Origin: Oceanospirillaceae bacterium
Lineage (GTDB): Bacteria; Pseudomonadota; Gammaproteobacteria; Pseudomonadales; Balneatricaceae
Assembly (NCBI GenBank): GCA_003523085.1
Contig: DPHD01000063.1
Coordinates: 8,016-21,081, forward strand
DNA: 13,066 nt
Direction: 5' to 3'
The notes beneath the pieces are model-generated. The model did no database searches. It was not told where the DNA came from and was given only the letters and a program-made list of their open reading frames with translations. Numbering within the stretch: position 1 is the first letter of the stretch; every line of letters begins with the position of its first letter. Position numbers and translations under genes: made by a program. Shown here piece by piece: positions 1-7,629 of the stretch.

Positions 1-2
1 CC

Positions 3-272
3 AATGAATTCAAAGCCGACGAAGACAAAGTCAAGGCGTTGGTTGAAGATATGGCGCAAGGTTACCAAGACCCACAAGAGTTTATCGATTATTACATGAA
101 CAACGAAGAGCAGCGCTCTCAGTTGGAAGGCGTGGTACTAGAAGACCAAGTGGTTGAGCATTTGCTTGCTGCTGCGACCATCACAGATGTTGCTGTAGAC
201 TATAAAACGGCTGTTGAGCCTGAAGGCAAAGACGTCTCTGGTGACGACCAAGAAGCCAGCGAAGAAGCCTAA
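3..272 (+). CDS. tig: Trigger factor, C-terminal part (5' truncated by window)
   Basis: The last 89 codons of trigger factor, the ribosome-associated chaperone and peptidyl-prolyl isomerase that meets nascent chains at the exit tunnel. Only the end of the C-terminal chaperone domain is present. The reading frame is open from base 3. The visible helices read DEDKVKALVEDMAQGYQDP, then a FIDYYMNNEEQ stretch and VVLEDQVVEHLLAAATITD, which match the family pattern of an acidic helix, a Y-x-D-P turn, and an 'LE-Q-VE-LL--A-VT' closing helix. A short acidic, disordered-looking tail (EPEGKDVSGDDQEASEEA) follows, as is common in the family. The next gene is clpP, which is the usual order in gammaproteobacteria. 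The ribosome-binding and PPIase domains lie outside the window. Confidence 0.93.
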   Translation, partial: NEFKADEDKVKALVEDMAQGYQDPQEFIDYYMNNEEQRSQLEGVVLEDQVVEHLLAAATITDVAVDYKTAVEPEGKDVSGDDQEASEEA

Positions 273-318
273 TTCTTTGAGGCTAGACTAGAGTCTCTTT
301 TGGGGCTTGAACAGAAGG

Positions 319-360
319 GCGGTATGAGTTACTTTTAGGTAATCCATACCGCTTTTTTTT
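319..360 (+). terminator. Rho-independent terminator after tig
   Basis: An 8-bp perfect stem (GCGGTATG at 319-326 with CATACCGC at 345-352) continues through one mismatch into a 5-bp inner stem (328-332 with 339-343, one G-T pair), with a six-base loop. Eight T residues follow directly (353-360). This is a textbook intrinsic terminator and separates tig from clpP transcription. Confidence 0.88.
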
Positions 361-401
361 GCTTTTTATTTGTTTAATAAGGCCTTTTTTGAGATTGGCA
401 C

Positions 402-430
402 TTGGCATTTAGGTCAGGCGTCACTATATA
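402..430 (+). promoter_or_regulatory. Predicted sigma70 promoter for clpP
   Basis: TTGGCA (402-407) and TATATA (425-430) are separated by 17 bases, each with one or two departures from the TTGACA/TATAAT consensus. It lies between the tig terminator and clpP and would give a leader of about 35 bases. A second TTGGCA sits immediately upstream (395-400). This is a match by eye only; no heat-shock-type element as clear as this was seen here. Confidence 0.5.
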
Positions 431-470
431 GGGCCTGTATCGATATTTTTGTATTGGAGTCACCGCGACA

Positions 471-1130
471 ATGAGTTTTTCTTTTCCTCCTCATATGGGT
501 CAAAACAACCCCGTAATGAACCCAGGGCTTAGCCCTGAATTAGCCGCTCTAGTGCCTATGGTTGTTGAACAAACATCCCGTGGCGAGCGCTCGTATGATA
601 TTTATTCTCGCTTACTTAAAGAACGCGTCATATTTCTTGTAGGTCAAGTTGAAGACCACATGGCCAACTTAGTTGTGGCTCAGTTGTTGTTTTTGGAAGC
701 AGAAAATCCAGACAAAGACATTCATCTGTATATTAACTCACCCGGTGGCTCTGTCACTGCGGGTATGTCCATTTATGACACCATGCAGTTCATCAAACCC
801 GATGTGAGCACCATGTGTATTGGTCAAGCAGCCAGCATGGGTGCCTTGTTGTTAACCGGTGGTGCCGAAGGCAAGCGTTATTGTTTGCCTAATTCACGTA
901 TGATGATTCACCAGCCATTAGGCGGCTACCAAGGCCAAGCCACGGACATTGAGATTCATACCAAAGAAATTCTTAACATTCGCGATAAGTTAAACCGCAT
1001 CATGGCGCAACACACAGGCCAGGACTTGGAGACTATTGCCGCAGACACTGACCGTGATAACTTTATGGAAGGGTCTGAGGCAGCGGCGTATGGTTTAATA
1101 GACACGGTATTGGATAAACGCCCAGTATAA
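471..1130 (+). CDS. clpP: ATP-dependent Clp protease proteolytic subunit ClpP
   Basis: Serine peptidase that forms a double-heptamer chamber and degrades proteins fed in by ClpX or ClpA. The protein is 219 residues, slightly longer than the 207-residue E. coli ClpP because of a longer N-terminal propeptide. The catalytic triad is complete: Ser122 in GQAASMGA, His147 in MMIHQPLGG and Asp196 in TDRDNFM, spaced exactly as in E. coli (111, 136, 185). The mature N-terminus probably begins near Ala26 (ALVPMV), by analogy with the E. coli processing site; this is inferred. The start ATG has a GGAG ribosome-binding site at 456-459, 11 bases upstream. The gene has its own predicted promoter and is followed by clpX, its unfoldase partner. 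Cytoplasmic. Confidence 0.98.
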   Translation: MSFSFPPHMGQNNPVMNPGLSPELAALVPMVVEQTSRGERSYDIYSRLLKERVIFLVGQVEDHMANLVVAQLLFLEAENPDKDIHLYINSPGGSVTAGMSIYDTMQFIKPDVSTMCIGQAASMGALLLTGGAEGKRYCLPNSRMMIHQPLGGYQGQATDIEIHTKEILNIRDKLNRIMAQHTGQDLETIAADTDRDNFMEGSEAAAYGLIDTVLDKRPV

Positions 1131-1174
1131 GTCGGGCTAAATTTTTTGTTTTAGCAGCCGATAATATACACTAA

Positions 1175-1247
1175 GCGCAACACCTTGCGTCTACCATTGT
1201 AGGCGCTACAATAGACAAAACATTCAGCCCCAGCGTATGCGCGGGGC
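1175..1247 (+). promoter_or_regulatory. Cluster of small inverted repeats in the clpX leader
   Basis: Three potential hairpins lie in tandem between clpP and clpX. The first is CGCAA/TTGCG (1176-1180 with 1185-1189). The second is ATTGTAG/CTACAAT (1196-1202 with 1206-1212), a perfect 7-bp dyad with a three-base centre. The third is GCCCC plus GCG pairing with CGC plus GGGGC (1227-1247, one bulged A), ending six bases before the first possible clpX ATG. A weak promoter match, TTGCGT (1185-1190) with 16 bases to TACAAT (1207-1212), overlaps the first two. No T-tract follows any of them, so they are unlikely to be intrinsic terminators. Function is unknown; the last hairpin could hide the ribosome-binding region. 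Confidence 0.4.
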
Positions 1248-1253
1248 AACAAC

Positions 1254-2549
1254 ATGGGTAACACTATGAGCAGCGAAAAAGACGGCACTGGCGAAGGTAG
1301 CGGTAAACTACTTTACTGTTCCTTCTGTGGCAAAAGCCAAAACGATGTACGCAAGCTAATTGCGGGGCCTTCAGTATTCATTTGTGATGAATGTGTGGAC
1401 CTGTGTAACGACATCATTAGGGAAGAAATATTAGATCAGCAACAGCCTGAATCCGATGACCATTTGCCTACACCTAAAGAAATTCGAGCGGCCCTAGAAG
1501 AGTATGTAATTGGCCAAAAGCGTGCAAAGATGGTATTAGCCGTTGCCGTATATAACCACTACAAACGCCTAAACTACTCGGCCGGCAAAGACGACGTTGA
1601 GTTGGGCAAAAGTAACATTCTGTTAATCGGGCCTACGGGCAGCGGTAAAACCCTGTTAGCTGAGACTTTGGCGCGTTTGTTAAACGTACCTTTTACTATT
1701 GCCGATGCAACCACCTTAACCGAAGCCGGTTATGTGGGTGAAGACGTTGAAAACATCATTCAAAAGTTATTGCAAAAATGCGATTATGACGTCGATAAGG
1801 CCCAGCGTGGTATTGTTTACATTGACGAAATCGACAAAATTTCTCGCAAATCCGATAATCCATCGATCACCCGTGACGTATCTGGCGAAGGCGTGCAGCA
1901 AGCGTTACTGAAGCTCATTGAAGGCACGGTTGCATCGGTACCGCCACAAGGTGGTCGTAAGCATCCTCAGCAAGAATTTTTGCAGGTTGATACCAGTAAC
2001 ATCCTGTTTGTCTGTGGCGGCGCTTTTGCCGGTCTTGATCAAGTTATTCGTGACCGTACCGAGAAGAGCAGCATTGGTTTCTCTGCTTCCGTGCAGAGTA
2101 AAGACGACAGCAAGAGTTTTGGCCAGCTATTACACTCTGTAGAAGCCGAAGACTTAGTCAAGTTTGGTTTGATTCCGGAATTTGTGGGACGTTTACCCAT
2201 GATTGCAACACTTGAAGAGTTGGATGAAACTGCATTGGTGCAGATTTTAACCGAACCAAAGAACTCCCTCACCAAGCAATACCATAAGTTGTTTGAGATG
2301 GAAGGTGTTGAAATAGAGTTCCGTGAAGAAGCCCTAAAAGCGGTCGCCCAAAAGGCCATGGAACGCAAAACCGGCGCCCGTGGCTTACGATCTATACTGG
2401 AGTCGGTGTTATTGCCGACCATGTATGAGTTACCCGATCAATCCGAGGCTATCAAAGTGGTCGTTAATGAGCAGTGCATTATTGGCGACAGTGATCCACT
2501 GGTGGTATTGGATAGCCAAGAACTACCCCAAGCCGCATCAGACGAGTAA
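1254..2549 (+). CDS. clpX: ATP-dependent Clp protease ATP-binding subunit ClpX
   Basis: Hexameric AAA+ unfoldase that recognises tagged substrates and threads them into ClpP. The zinc-binding domain has Cys22, Cys25, Cys44 and Cys47 (CSFC and CDEC). The AAA+ domain has Walker A GPTGSGKT (126-133), the pore loop GYVG (159-162), Walker B IVYIDEID (187-194), the RKH substrate loop (235-237) and sensor 2 GARGLR (374-379). The ClpP-docking loop is present as IGF (274-276). All functional motifs are intact. The start is uncertain: ATG at 1254 gives 431 residues, while ATG at 1266 (MSSEKDG) gives 427, closer to the 424 of E. coli ClpX; neither has a good ribosome-binding site. The gene lies 123 bp after clpP, is preceded by a hairpin cluster and ends at its own terminator. 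Confidence 0.97.
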   Translation: MGNTMSSEKDGTGEGSGKLLYCSFCGKSQNDVRKLIAGPSVFICDECVDLCNDIIREEILDQQQPESDDHLPTPKEIRAALEEYVIGQKRAKMVLAVAVYNHYKRLNYSAGKDDVELGKSNILLIGPTGSGKTLLAETLARLLNVPFTIADATTLTEAGYVGEDVENIIQKLLQKCDYDVDKAQRGIVYIDEIDKISRKSDNPSITRDVSGEGVQQALLKLIEGTVASVPPQGGRKHPQQEFLQVDTSNILFVCGGAFAGLDQVIRDRTEKSSIGFSASVQSKDDSKSFGQLLHSVEAEDLVKFGLIPEFVGRLPMIATLEELDETALVQILTEPKNSLTKQYHKLFEMEGVEIEFREEALKAVAQKAMERKTGARGLRSILESVLLPTMYELPDQSEAIKVVVNEQCIIGDSDPLVVLDSQELPQAASDE

Positions 2550-2561
2550 CGTCTGCCGTTG

Positions 2562-2590
2562 AAAAAAACCACCTTAGGGTGGTTTTTTTT
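2562..2590 (+). terminator. Rho-independent terminator after clpX
   Basis: A stem ACCACC/GGTGGT (2568-2573 with 2578-2583) with a TTAG loop is flanked by an A-run (2562-2568) and a T-run (2583-2590), which extend the pairing. It starts 12 bases after the clpX stop codon and separates clpX from lon. Confidence 0.88.
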
Positions 2591-2609
2591 GCTTCATTTT
2601 CAACAAAGG

Positions 2610-2640
2610 CTTGTATTTCGACCCGCTGTCCGCATTTAAT
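2610..2640 (+). promoter_or_regulatory. Possible heat-shock (sigma32) and/or sigma70 promoter for lon
   Basis: CTTGTA (2610-2615), 14 bases, then CCGCATTTA (2630-2638) resembles the sigma32 pattern CTTGAA-N(13-15)-CCCCAT-TA. An overlapping sigma70 reading, TTGTAT (2611-2616) with 18 bases to TTTAAT (2635-2640), is weaker. It lies between the clpX terminator and lon, and lon is a known sigma32 target in E. coli, which makes the heat-shock reading reasonable. Match made by eye. Confidence 0.42.
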
Positions 2641-2694
2641 GAACTATACCTTCACTTCGCAAGCCATCGCGACCGTTAGCCTATAGGATTTTCT

Positions 2695-5103
2695 ATGACT
2701 CAATGCCTTCCTCTTATTCCTCTGCGTGATGTGGTGGTTTACCCACACATGGTTATTCCTTTGTTTGTAGGGCGTCAAAACTCCATAGACGCGCTAGAGC
2801 ACGCCATGGCAGCCGAAAAGGCCATCGTCGTGGTGGCGCAAAAAAATGCCACGGTTGACGAACCCAAGGTTGCAGACTTATTTGCAGTGGGCACCTCTGC
2901 ACGTATTTTACAGCTTCTCAAATTGCCCGACGGTACCGTTAAAGTATTAGTCGAAGGTGAACACCGCGTGGCTATCGGAGAAGTGGCAGAACAAGACGGC
3001 TTCTTTACCGCCCAAGTTGAGGCCATTGACGACGCAGCGTTACCCGAAGGCGAACGCAAAGCCTTAGCTCATACCTTAATGGCTCAGTTTGAGCAGTACG
3101 TTAAATTGAGTAAAAAAATATCCAACGATGTGATGTCATCTATTACCAACATAGATGACCCTAGCCGCTTGGCCGACACCATTGCCTCTCAAATGAGTTT
3201 AAAACTAGAAGAGAAGCAAAATTTACTCGAAATGGGCGATCTGAGCCAACGCTTAGAGCATCTCATGGCGCAAATGGAAGGTGAGATCGACTTGGTTAAA
3301 GTTGAAAAACGCATCCGCGGTCGGGTTAAAAAACAAATGGAAAAAAGTCAGCGAGAGTATTACCTCAACGAGCAGATTAAGGCCATTCATAAGGAATTGG
3401 GCGACATTGATGAAGCCGCGCCTAACGACATGGAAGAGTTGCAGAATAAAATTGACGCAGCGGGTATGCCAACTGAAGCTAAGGACAAAGCTCAAGCTGA
3501 GCTTAATAAGCTTAAAATGATGCCACCGATGTCTGCAGAAGCGACCGTGGTGCGTAGTTACATCGATTGGATGGTCACCATACCATGGAAGAAGAAGAGT
3601 CGTCTGAAGCATGATTTAGCCAAAGCTTCAGCTATATTGGAAGAAGATCATTACGGACTTACCGAAGTCAAAGAACGTATTTTGGAGTATTTAGCCGTTC
3701 AGCAGCGGGTTAAAAAGGTTAAAGGCTCGATTTTATGTTTGGTTGGTCCTCCAGGAGTGGGCAAAACCTCCTTGGGTAAGTCAATTGCTCGCGCCACCGG
3801 TCGTCAGTATGTGCGTATGGCCCTAGGTGGCGTGCGAGATGAAGCCGAGATTCGCGGGCATCGTCGCACCTATATTGGTTCTTTGCCAGGTAAGCTGGTA
3901 CAGAAAATGTCTAAGGTGGGGGTCAATAATCCGCTATTCTTATTGGACGAAATCGATAAGATGGGCATGGATAATCGTGGCGATCCGGCCTCGGCTCTAC
4001 TCGAAGTACTCGACCCGGAACAAAACAACAGTTTTAACGACCACTATTTAGAAGTCGATTATGACCTTTCCAGTGTCATGTTTGTGTGTACGTCTAATTC
4101 CATGAATATTCCAGGCCCGTTGTTGGACCGCATGGAAGTAATCCGTATTCCAGGCTATACCGAAGATGAAAAACTAAGCATCGCCAGACGCTACTTGTTA
4201 CCTAAGCAGCTTGCGGCCAACGGCTTGTCACCTACGGAAATGGACTTGGCCGACTCTGCCATCGTAGATTTAGTGCGCTATTACACCCGCGAAGCAGGTG
4301 TGCGTAGTTTAGAGCGCGAAATTGCAAAAATTTGCCGCAAGGTTGTTAAAGAACAGTTGCTAGCTGGTTTTAAAACCTCGGGCGCAGGCCCCACTAAGGT
4401 CGTCAATTCAGAAAACTTAGAGGTTTATTCTGGTGTCCATAAGCACAGCTTTGGCGAGGCTGATGTAGATGATCGTGTTGGCCATGTGAATGGTTTGGCA
4501 TGGACCTCTGTGGGTGGCGACATATTAACCATAGAAGCGGCTGTAGTGCCTGGTAAGGGTCGTTTAGTAAAAACGGGATCCTTGGGTGACGTAATGCAGG
4601 AATCCATTCAGGCAGCTTTAACGGTAGTCAGGGGCCGGGCGTCTGGATTAGGCATTAAGGCCGACTTCCATGAAAAGTGTGACATGCACATACATGTACC
4701 CGAAGGCGCGACACCCAAAGATGGTCCAAGTGCGGGTGTTGGTATGTGTACCGCGCTGGTTTCAGTGCTTACCGGCATTCCTGTAAGGGCCGATGTTGCC
4801 ATGACCGGCGAGATCACTTTACGCGGCCAAGTTCTGCCTATTGGCGGTTTAAAGGAAAAATTATTGGCGGCCCATCGAGGCGGAATAAAAACAATTATCA
4901 TCCCAGAAGAGAATGAAAGGGACTTAAAAGAGATTCCAGACAATATAAAAGCTGATTTATCGATAAAACCTGTGAAATGGATAGACGAGGTACTCGATTT
5001 GGCCTTACAATTCGCACCGACGCCGATTAATGTGCCCGAAAGCGAATTAGTGGCCGAATCTGTCAAAGATTCGTCAACCCAAGACGCTATAAGTACCCAT
5101 TGA
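2695..5103 (+). CDS. lon: ATP-dependent Lon protease (LonA)
   Basis: Homohexameric AAA+ serine protease that removes misfolded and short-lived regulatory proteins in the cytoplasm. The order is: N-terminal substrate-recognition domain (about 1-200, PLIPLRDVVVYPHMVIPLFVG), coiled helical linker (about 200-300), AAA+ module with Walker A GPPGVGKT (351-358) and Walker B LFLLDEID (414-421), then the peptidase domain. The catalytic dyad is present as Ser679 in PKDGPSAG and Lys722 in GGLKEKLLAA, at the same numbers as in E. coli Lon. At 802 residues it is 18 longer than E. coli Lon, because of a polar C-terminal tail (PESELVAESVKDSSTQDAISTH). AGGA at 2685-2688, six bases before the ATG, supports the start. 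It has its own promoter region and no obvious T-rich terminator before hupB. Confidence 0.98.
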   Translation: MTQCLPLIPLRDVVVYPHMVIPLFVGRQNSIDALEHAMAAEKAIVVVAQKNATVDEPKVADLFAVGTSARILQLLKLPDGTVKVLVEGEHRVAIGEVAEQDGFFTAQVEAIDDAALPEGERKALAHTLMAQFEQYVKLSKKISNDVMSSITNIDDPSRLADTIASQMSLKLEEKQNLLEMGDLSQRLEHLMAQMEGEIDLVKVEKRIRGRVKKQMEKSQREYYLNEQIKAIHKELGDIDEAAPNDMEELQNKIDAAGMPTEAKDKAQAELNKLKMMPPMSAEATVVRSYIDWMVTIPWKKKSRLKHDLAKASAILEEDHYGLTEVKERILEYLAVQQRVKKVKGSILCLVGPPGVGKTSLGKSIARATGRQYVRMALGGVRDEAEIRGHRRTYIGSLPGKLVQKMSKVGVNNPLFLLDEIDKMGMDNRGDPASALLEVLDPEQNNSFNDHYLEVDYDLSSVMFVCTSNSMNIPGPLLDRMEVIRIPGYTEDEKLSIARRYLLPKQLAANGLSPTEMDLADSAIVDLVRYYTREAGVRSLEREIAKICRKVVKEQLLAGFKTSGAGPTKVVNSENLEVYSGVHKHSFGEADVDDRVGHVNGLAWTSVGGDILTIEAAVVPGKGRLVKTGSLGDVMQESIQAALTVVRGRASGLGIKADFHEKCDMHIHVPEGATPKDGPSAGVGMCTALVSVLTGIPVRADVAMTGEITLRGQVLPIGGLKEKLLAAHRGGIKTIIIPEENERDLKEIPDNIKADLSIKPVKWIDEVLDLALQFAPTPINVPESELVAESVKDSSTQDAISTH

Positions 5104-5123
5104 TCAATTAGGCAGGATATTTT

Positions 5124-5164
5124 CAAAGCCTTGCTTGACAAGGCTTTGCGCAAGTTGGTATAAA
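5124..5164 (+). promoter_or_regulatory. hupB promoter with a perfect dyad centred on its -35 box
   Basis: TTGACA (5135-5140), 18 bases, TATAAA (5159-5164): a strong sigma70 match, giving a leader of about 90 bases. The -35 box lies in the middle of a perfect 10-bp inverted repeat, CAAAGCCTTG (5124-5133) and CAAGGCTTTG (5139-5148), with a five-base centre. In RNA from lon this could form a hairpin, but no T-tract follows, so I read it as an operator candidate or a weak lon 3' end structure rather than a classical terminator. Confidence 0.65.
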
Positions 5165-5171
5165 TTGACTC

Positions 5172-5188
5172 TCAACTTTTTCAGTTGA
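5172..5188 (+). repeat. Short inverted repeat in the hupB leader
   Basis: TCAACT (5172-5177) and AGTTGA (5183-5188) form a 6-bp stem with loop TTTTC, placed at about the expected transcript start of hupB. It would form a hairpin at the 5' end of the mRNA, which can protect against decay; that role is inferred and the stem is short. Confidence 0.35.
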
Positions 5189-5262
5189 AATCACAACACC
5201 AATAAAAAAAAGATCTGCTGGAGCAGGTTTTCTAACATACATATATACAAAAGGGGATTAAC

Positions 5263-5535
5263 GTGAATAAATCTGAACTGATTGAAGCTATCACAGCCGA
5301 TGCTGATCTTTCAAAAGCTGCTGCTGGACGTGCACTAGACGCCGTTATCGGTGCTGTAACGGGTGCACTTAAAGATGGCGAATCTGTTTCTTTGGTAGGT
5401 TTTGGTACTTTTTCTGTGAAAGCACGCGCTGCACGCACAGGCCGTAACCCACAAACTGGCGCAGCCATTCAAATTGCTGCTGCAAACATTCCTAGCTTTA
5501 AAGCGGGTAAAGCGCTAAAAGACGCCGTCAACTAA
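5263..5535 (+). CDS. hupB: DNA-binding protein HU-beta
   Basis: Small basic nucleoid protein that binds and bends DNA without strong sequence preference, acting as homo- or heterodimers. The protein is 90 residues, the same as E. coli HU-beta, and the last eight (KALKDAVN) are identical. The HU signature GFGTFSVKARAARTGRNPQTG spans about 46-66, including the conserved Arg-Asn-Pro tip of the DNA-embracing beta arm. The start is GTG at 5263, supported by a strong AAGGGG box at 5251-5256 with six bases of spacing. It lies downstream of lon as in E. coli, has a strong promoter and is closed by its own terminator, so it is probably expressed as a single-gene transcript. Confidence 0.97.
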   Translation: MNKSELIEAITADADLSKAAAGRALDAVIGAVTGALKDGESVSLVGFGTFSVKARAARTGRNPQTGAAIQIAAANIPSFKAGKALKDAVN

Positions 5536-5595
5536 GACTGGTTGTTAACCAATTAAAAACCAAGTGCCTAACCTTGCTTTGTTTTTTAAGTGATC

Positions 5596-5624
5596 AAAAA
5601 CGCATTCCATTGAATGCGTTTTTT
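5596..5624 (+). terminator. Rho-independent terminator after hupB
   Basis: CGCATTC (5601-5607) pairs with GAATGCG (5612-5618) around a CATT loop, extended by A5 upstream and T6 downstream to a 12-bp stem with a T-tract. It begins 60 bases after the hupB stop. Confidence 0.9.
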
Positions 5625-5674
5625 GTTTGTAGAACCTTAATAGATAGCCATATCGGCTGTAGAAGTTACATATA

Positions 5675-7558
5675 ATGCTGCAAAATATTAGAGACAACTC
5701 AAAAGGAATTATCTCCAAGATATTGGTGAGTCTTATCGCCTTTACCTTTGTCATTTGGGGAGCTGAAGCCCTATTTGATTTTTCTTCAGACGCCTCAGCA
5801 CCCGCTGAAGTTAATGGTGAAGAAATCTCCATTCAAGAACTGTTGCAAACATCTGAACTCCAGCGACGTCAAATTCTTGCCAACAACCCAGATATCGATC
5901 CAGTAACACTCGACCAGCAAGCGATTCAAGCGGCGGCCTTACAACAGCTAATTGCACAAAAAATATTACTTCAATACACACAAAACAATGACCTAGAATT
6001 GTCTGATGCCAGTGTTGATCAAATGATATTGCAATCTGAAGACTTTCAAGTTGATGGTACTTTTGACCGTGAACTATTTGAATCACTGTTACGTAACTTT
6101 GGTTTAACCCCTACCACTTATCGCCAACAGTTAAAACGTGGCAATTTAATTGGTCAGGTGCAGCAAGCTGTGTCCGGTAGCGCCTTTACTCTTGAATCTA
6201 ATGCCAACTTAGTAGCCCAGCTGGATGGTCAAACTCGAAACATCGCGGTATTAACCATGCCACTTGCCATTGAAATGCTCAAAGTGACAATGGGCGAGCA
6301 AGAAATTAGCGACTTTTACCAAACCAATAAGCAACAGTTTAAAACACCAGAACAAGTTCGTGTGAGTTATGTTAGTTTGAATAAAAGTGATTTTTACGAT
6401 CAAGTCACTGTCAGTGAAGCCGACCTAAAAGCTGCTTATCAGGACTCAATAGACCAGGTGCTGAACCGCTCAGAAATTGAAGCCTCACACATGCTGTTTG
6501 TTGTTAACGAATCGCAAGACTCTGCCCAAGCCATGGCCTTGGCCGAAACGGCATATCAGTTGTTGCAACAAGGCCAGGGTTTTGCTGATGTAGCCAAACT
6601 TCATTCGCAAGATGATAGTACGGCGGCAGACGGTGGCTATATTGGATTGTTGGCCAAAGGTGAGTTTGGAGAGGCCTTTGATAACGCCTTATTTGACCTT
6701 CAGTCAGGCACTTACAGCGCTCCTGTAGAAACTGGTTTTGGCGTGCAAATAGTATATGCTCATGCAGCGGATGCGGCCCAACAACCCAGCTTTGAAGAAC
6801 AAAAGCCCAGCCTTATTTTGGCGCTTAAACAAGCCGGTGCAGAAAGCTTATTTGTCGCCGCTAGTGAGATTATGGCCGACATCGCCTTTTCTTCACCCGA
6901 TTTGTTAGAAGTGGCTGATGCCCTTGCAGTGGGCGTTGAGCAAAGTGGTTTGTTTGATCGTCGTGGCGGTATCGGCGTTGCCGAACATGACCGCGTGGTG
7001 AGTGCAGCCTTTAGTGATGAAGTGCTGCTTGATGGCAACAACTCTAACGTCATTGAGCTCAGCTCTGACCAGTTAGTTGTACTGCGAGTGGCTGAGCATA
7101 ATCAGCCGGCCGAGCAACCCTTGGAAGACGTGATGGTTGATATTACTAAACAGCTCGTGAGTCAGAAAGCAGCCACTGCACTAAATGCTAAAGCCAATGA
7201 TTACCTGCAACAATTGCAGCAAGGCGCAGACGTGCAAAACATCGCCACCCAAGAAGCGTTAAGCTGGCAACAGTTTGATCAAGTGGTACGTGGCTCGACT
7301 TTGGTAAATAGCTTATTGGTTCAGTCGGCATTCCGTTTGCCACGACCAGAAGCTGGCCACCAATATGGCTTGGCGCCGAGTTACAACGGTGATATAAGCC
7401 TAATTCAGCTACAGTCAGTTGCAGATGCCGACCCAGCGGCACAAACGGCTGACCAGCGCGCTGCACTCATTGCAGCACTGGCACGCTTGCAAGGGCAGGC
7501 CGATGTTGCCTTGTTAGAGCAGTCCTTAACTGATCAGGCGGTTATTGAAACCTTTTAG
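5675..7558 (+). CDS. ppiD: PpiD, membrane-anchored periplasmic folding chaperone (SurA/parvulin type)
   Basis: Inner-membrane protein facing the periplasm, associated with the SecYEG translocon in E. coli, where it helps newly exported proteins fold. The 627 residues compare with 623 in E. coli. A short cytoplasmic head (MLQNIRDNSKG) is followed by one membrane helix (about 12-33) and then a SurA_N-like chaperone region (about 45-200). A parvulin domain spans about 266-363 (SHMLF to GYIGLL, GEFGEAFDNALF and TGFGVQIV), and a C-terminal helical region completes the protein. His272 of the parvulin active site is present, but the second active-site His of active parvulins appears replaced (Gln358), so isomerase activity is doubtful. 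The start is fixed by the conserved N-terminus; the ribosome-binding site (AGAAG, 5661-5665) is weak. Its place after hupB matches E. coli. Confidence 0.95.
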   Translation: MLQNIRDNSKGIISKILVSLIAFTFVIWGAEALFDFSSDASAPAEVNGEEISIQELLQTSELQRRQILANNPDIDPVTLDQQAIQAAALQQLIAQKILLQYTQNNDLELSDASVDQMILQSEDFQVDGTFDRELFESLLRNFGLTPTTYRQQLKRGNLIGQVQQAVSGSAFTLESNANLVAQLDGQTRNIAVLTMPLAIEMLKVTMGEQEISDFYQTNKQQFKTPEQVRVSYVSLNKSDFYDQVTVSEADLKAAYQDSIDQVLNRSEIEASHMLFVVNESQDSAQAMALAETAYQLLQQGQGFADVAKLHSQDDSTAADGGYIGLLAKGEFGEAFDNALFDLQSGTYSAPVETGFGVQIVYAHAADAAQQPSFEEQKPSLILALKQAGAESLFVAASEIMADIAFSSPDLLEVADALAVGVEQSGLFDRRGGIGVAEHDRVVSAAFSDEVLLDGNNSNVIELSSDQLVVLRVAEHNQPAEQPLEDVMVDITKQLVSQKAATALNAKANDYLQQLQQGADVQNIATQEALSWQQFDQVVRGSTLVNSLLVQSAFRLPRPEAGHQYGLAPSYNGDISLIQLQSVADADPAAQTADQRAALIAALARLQGQADVALLEQSLTDQAVIETF

Positions 7559-7580
7559 TTTACAGTTAAGTTTCTAACAT

Positions 7581-7608
7581 AAAAAAGGCAGCCTAGGCTG
7601 CCTTTTTT
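7581..7608. terminator. Bidirectional terminator between ppiD and hpt
   Basis: A perfect 12-bp dyad, AAAAAAGGCAGC (7581-7592) and GCTGCCTTTTTT (7597-7608), with a CTAG loop. The A-run and T-run make it work on both strands, and it lies between the convergent ends of ppiD (7558) and hpt (7630). Confidence 0.92.
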
Positions 7609-7629
7609 AGTGCTTTAACTGTTGCACAA

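Noticed and set aside
4608..5153. A 181-residue open frame on the - strand opposite the lon 3' end
   Set aside because: Antisense shadow of the Lon peptidase domain with serine-rich, low-information sequence and no domain or ribosome-binding site.
5539..5551. TGGTT-GTT-AACCA hairpin right after hupB as a terminator
   Set aside because: Only a 5-bp AT-rich stem with no T-tract; the much stronger 12-bp hairpin at 5596-5624 is the terminator.
5671..5676. TATAAT at the ppiD start as a promoter -10 box
   Set aside because: It overlaps the ATG itself, so it would start transcription inside the gene; no -35 box lies upstream, and the ppiD N-terminus is conserved from this ATG.
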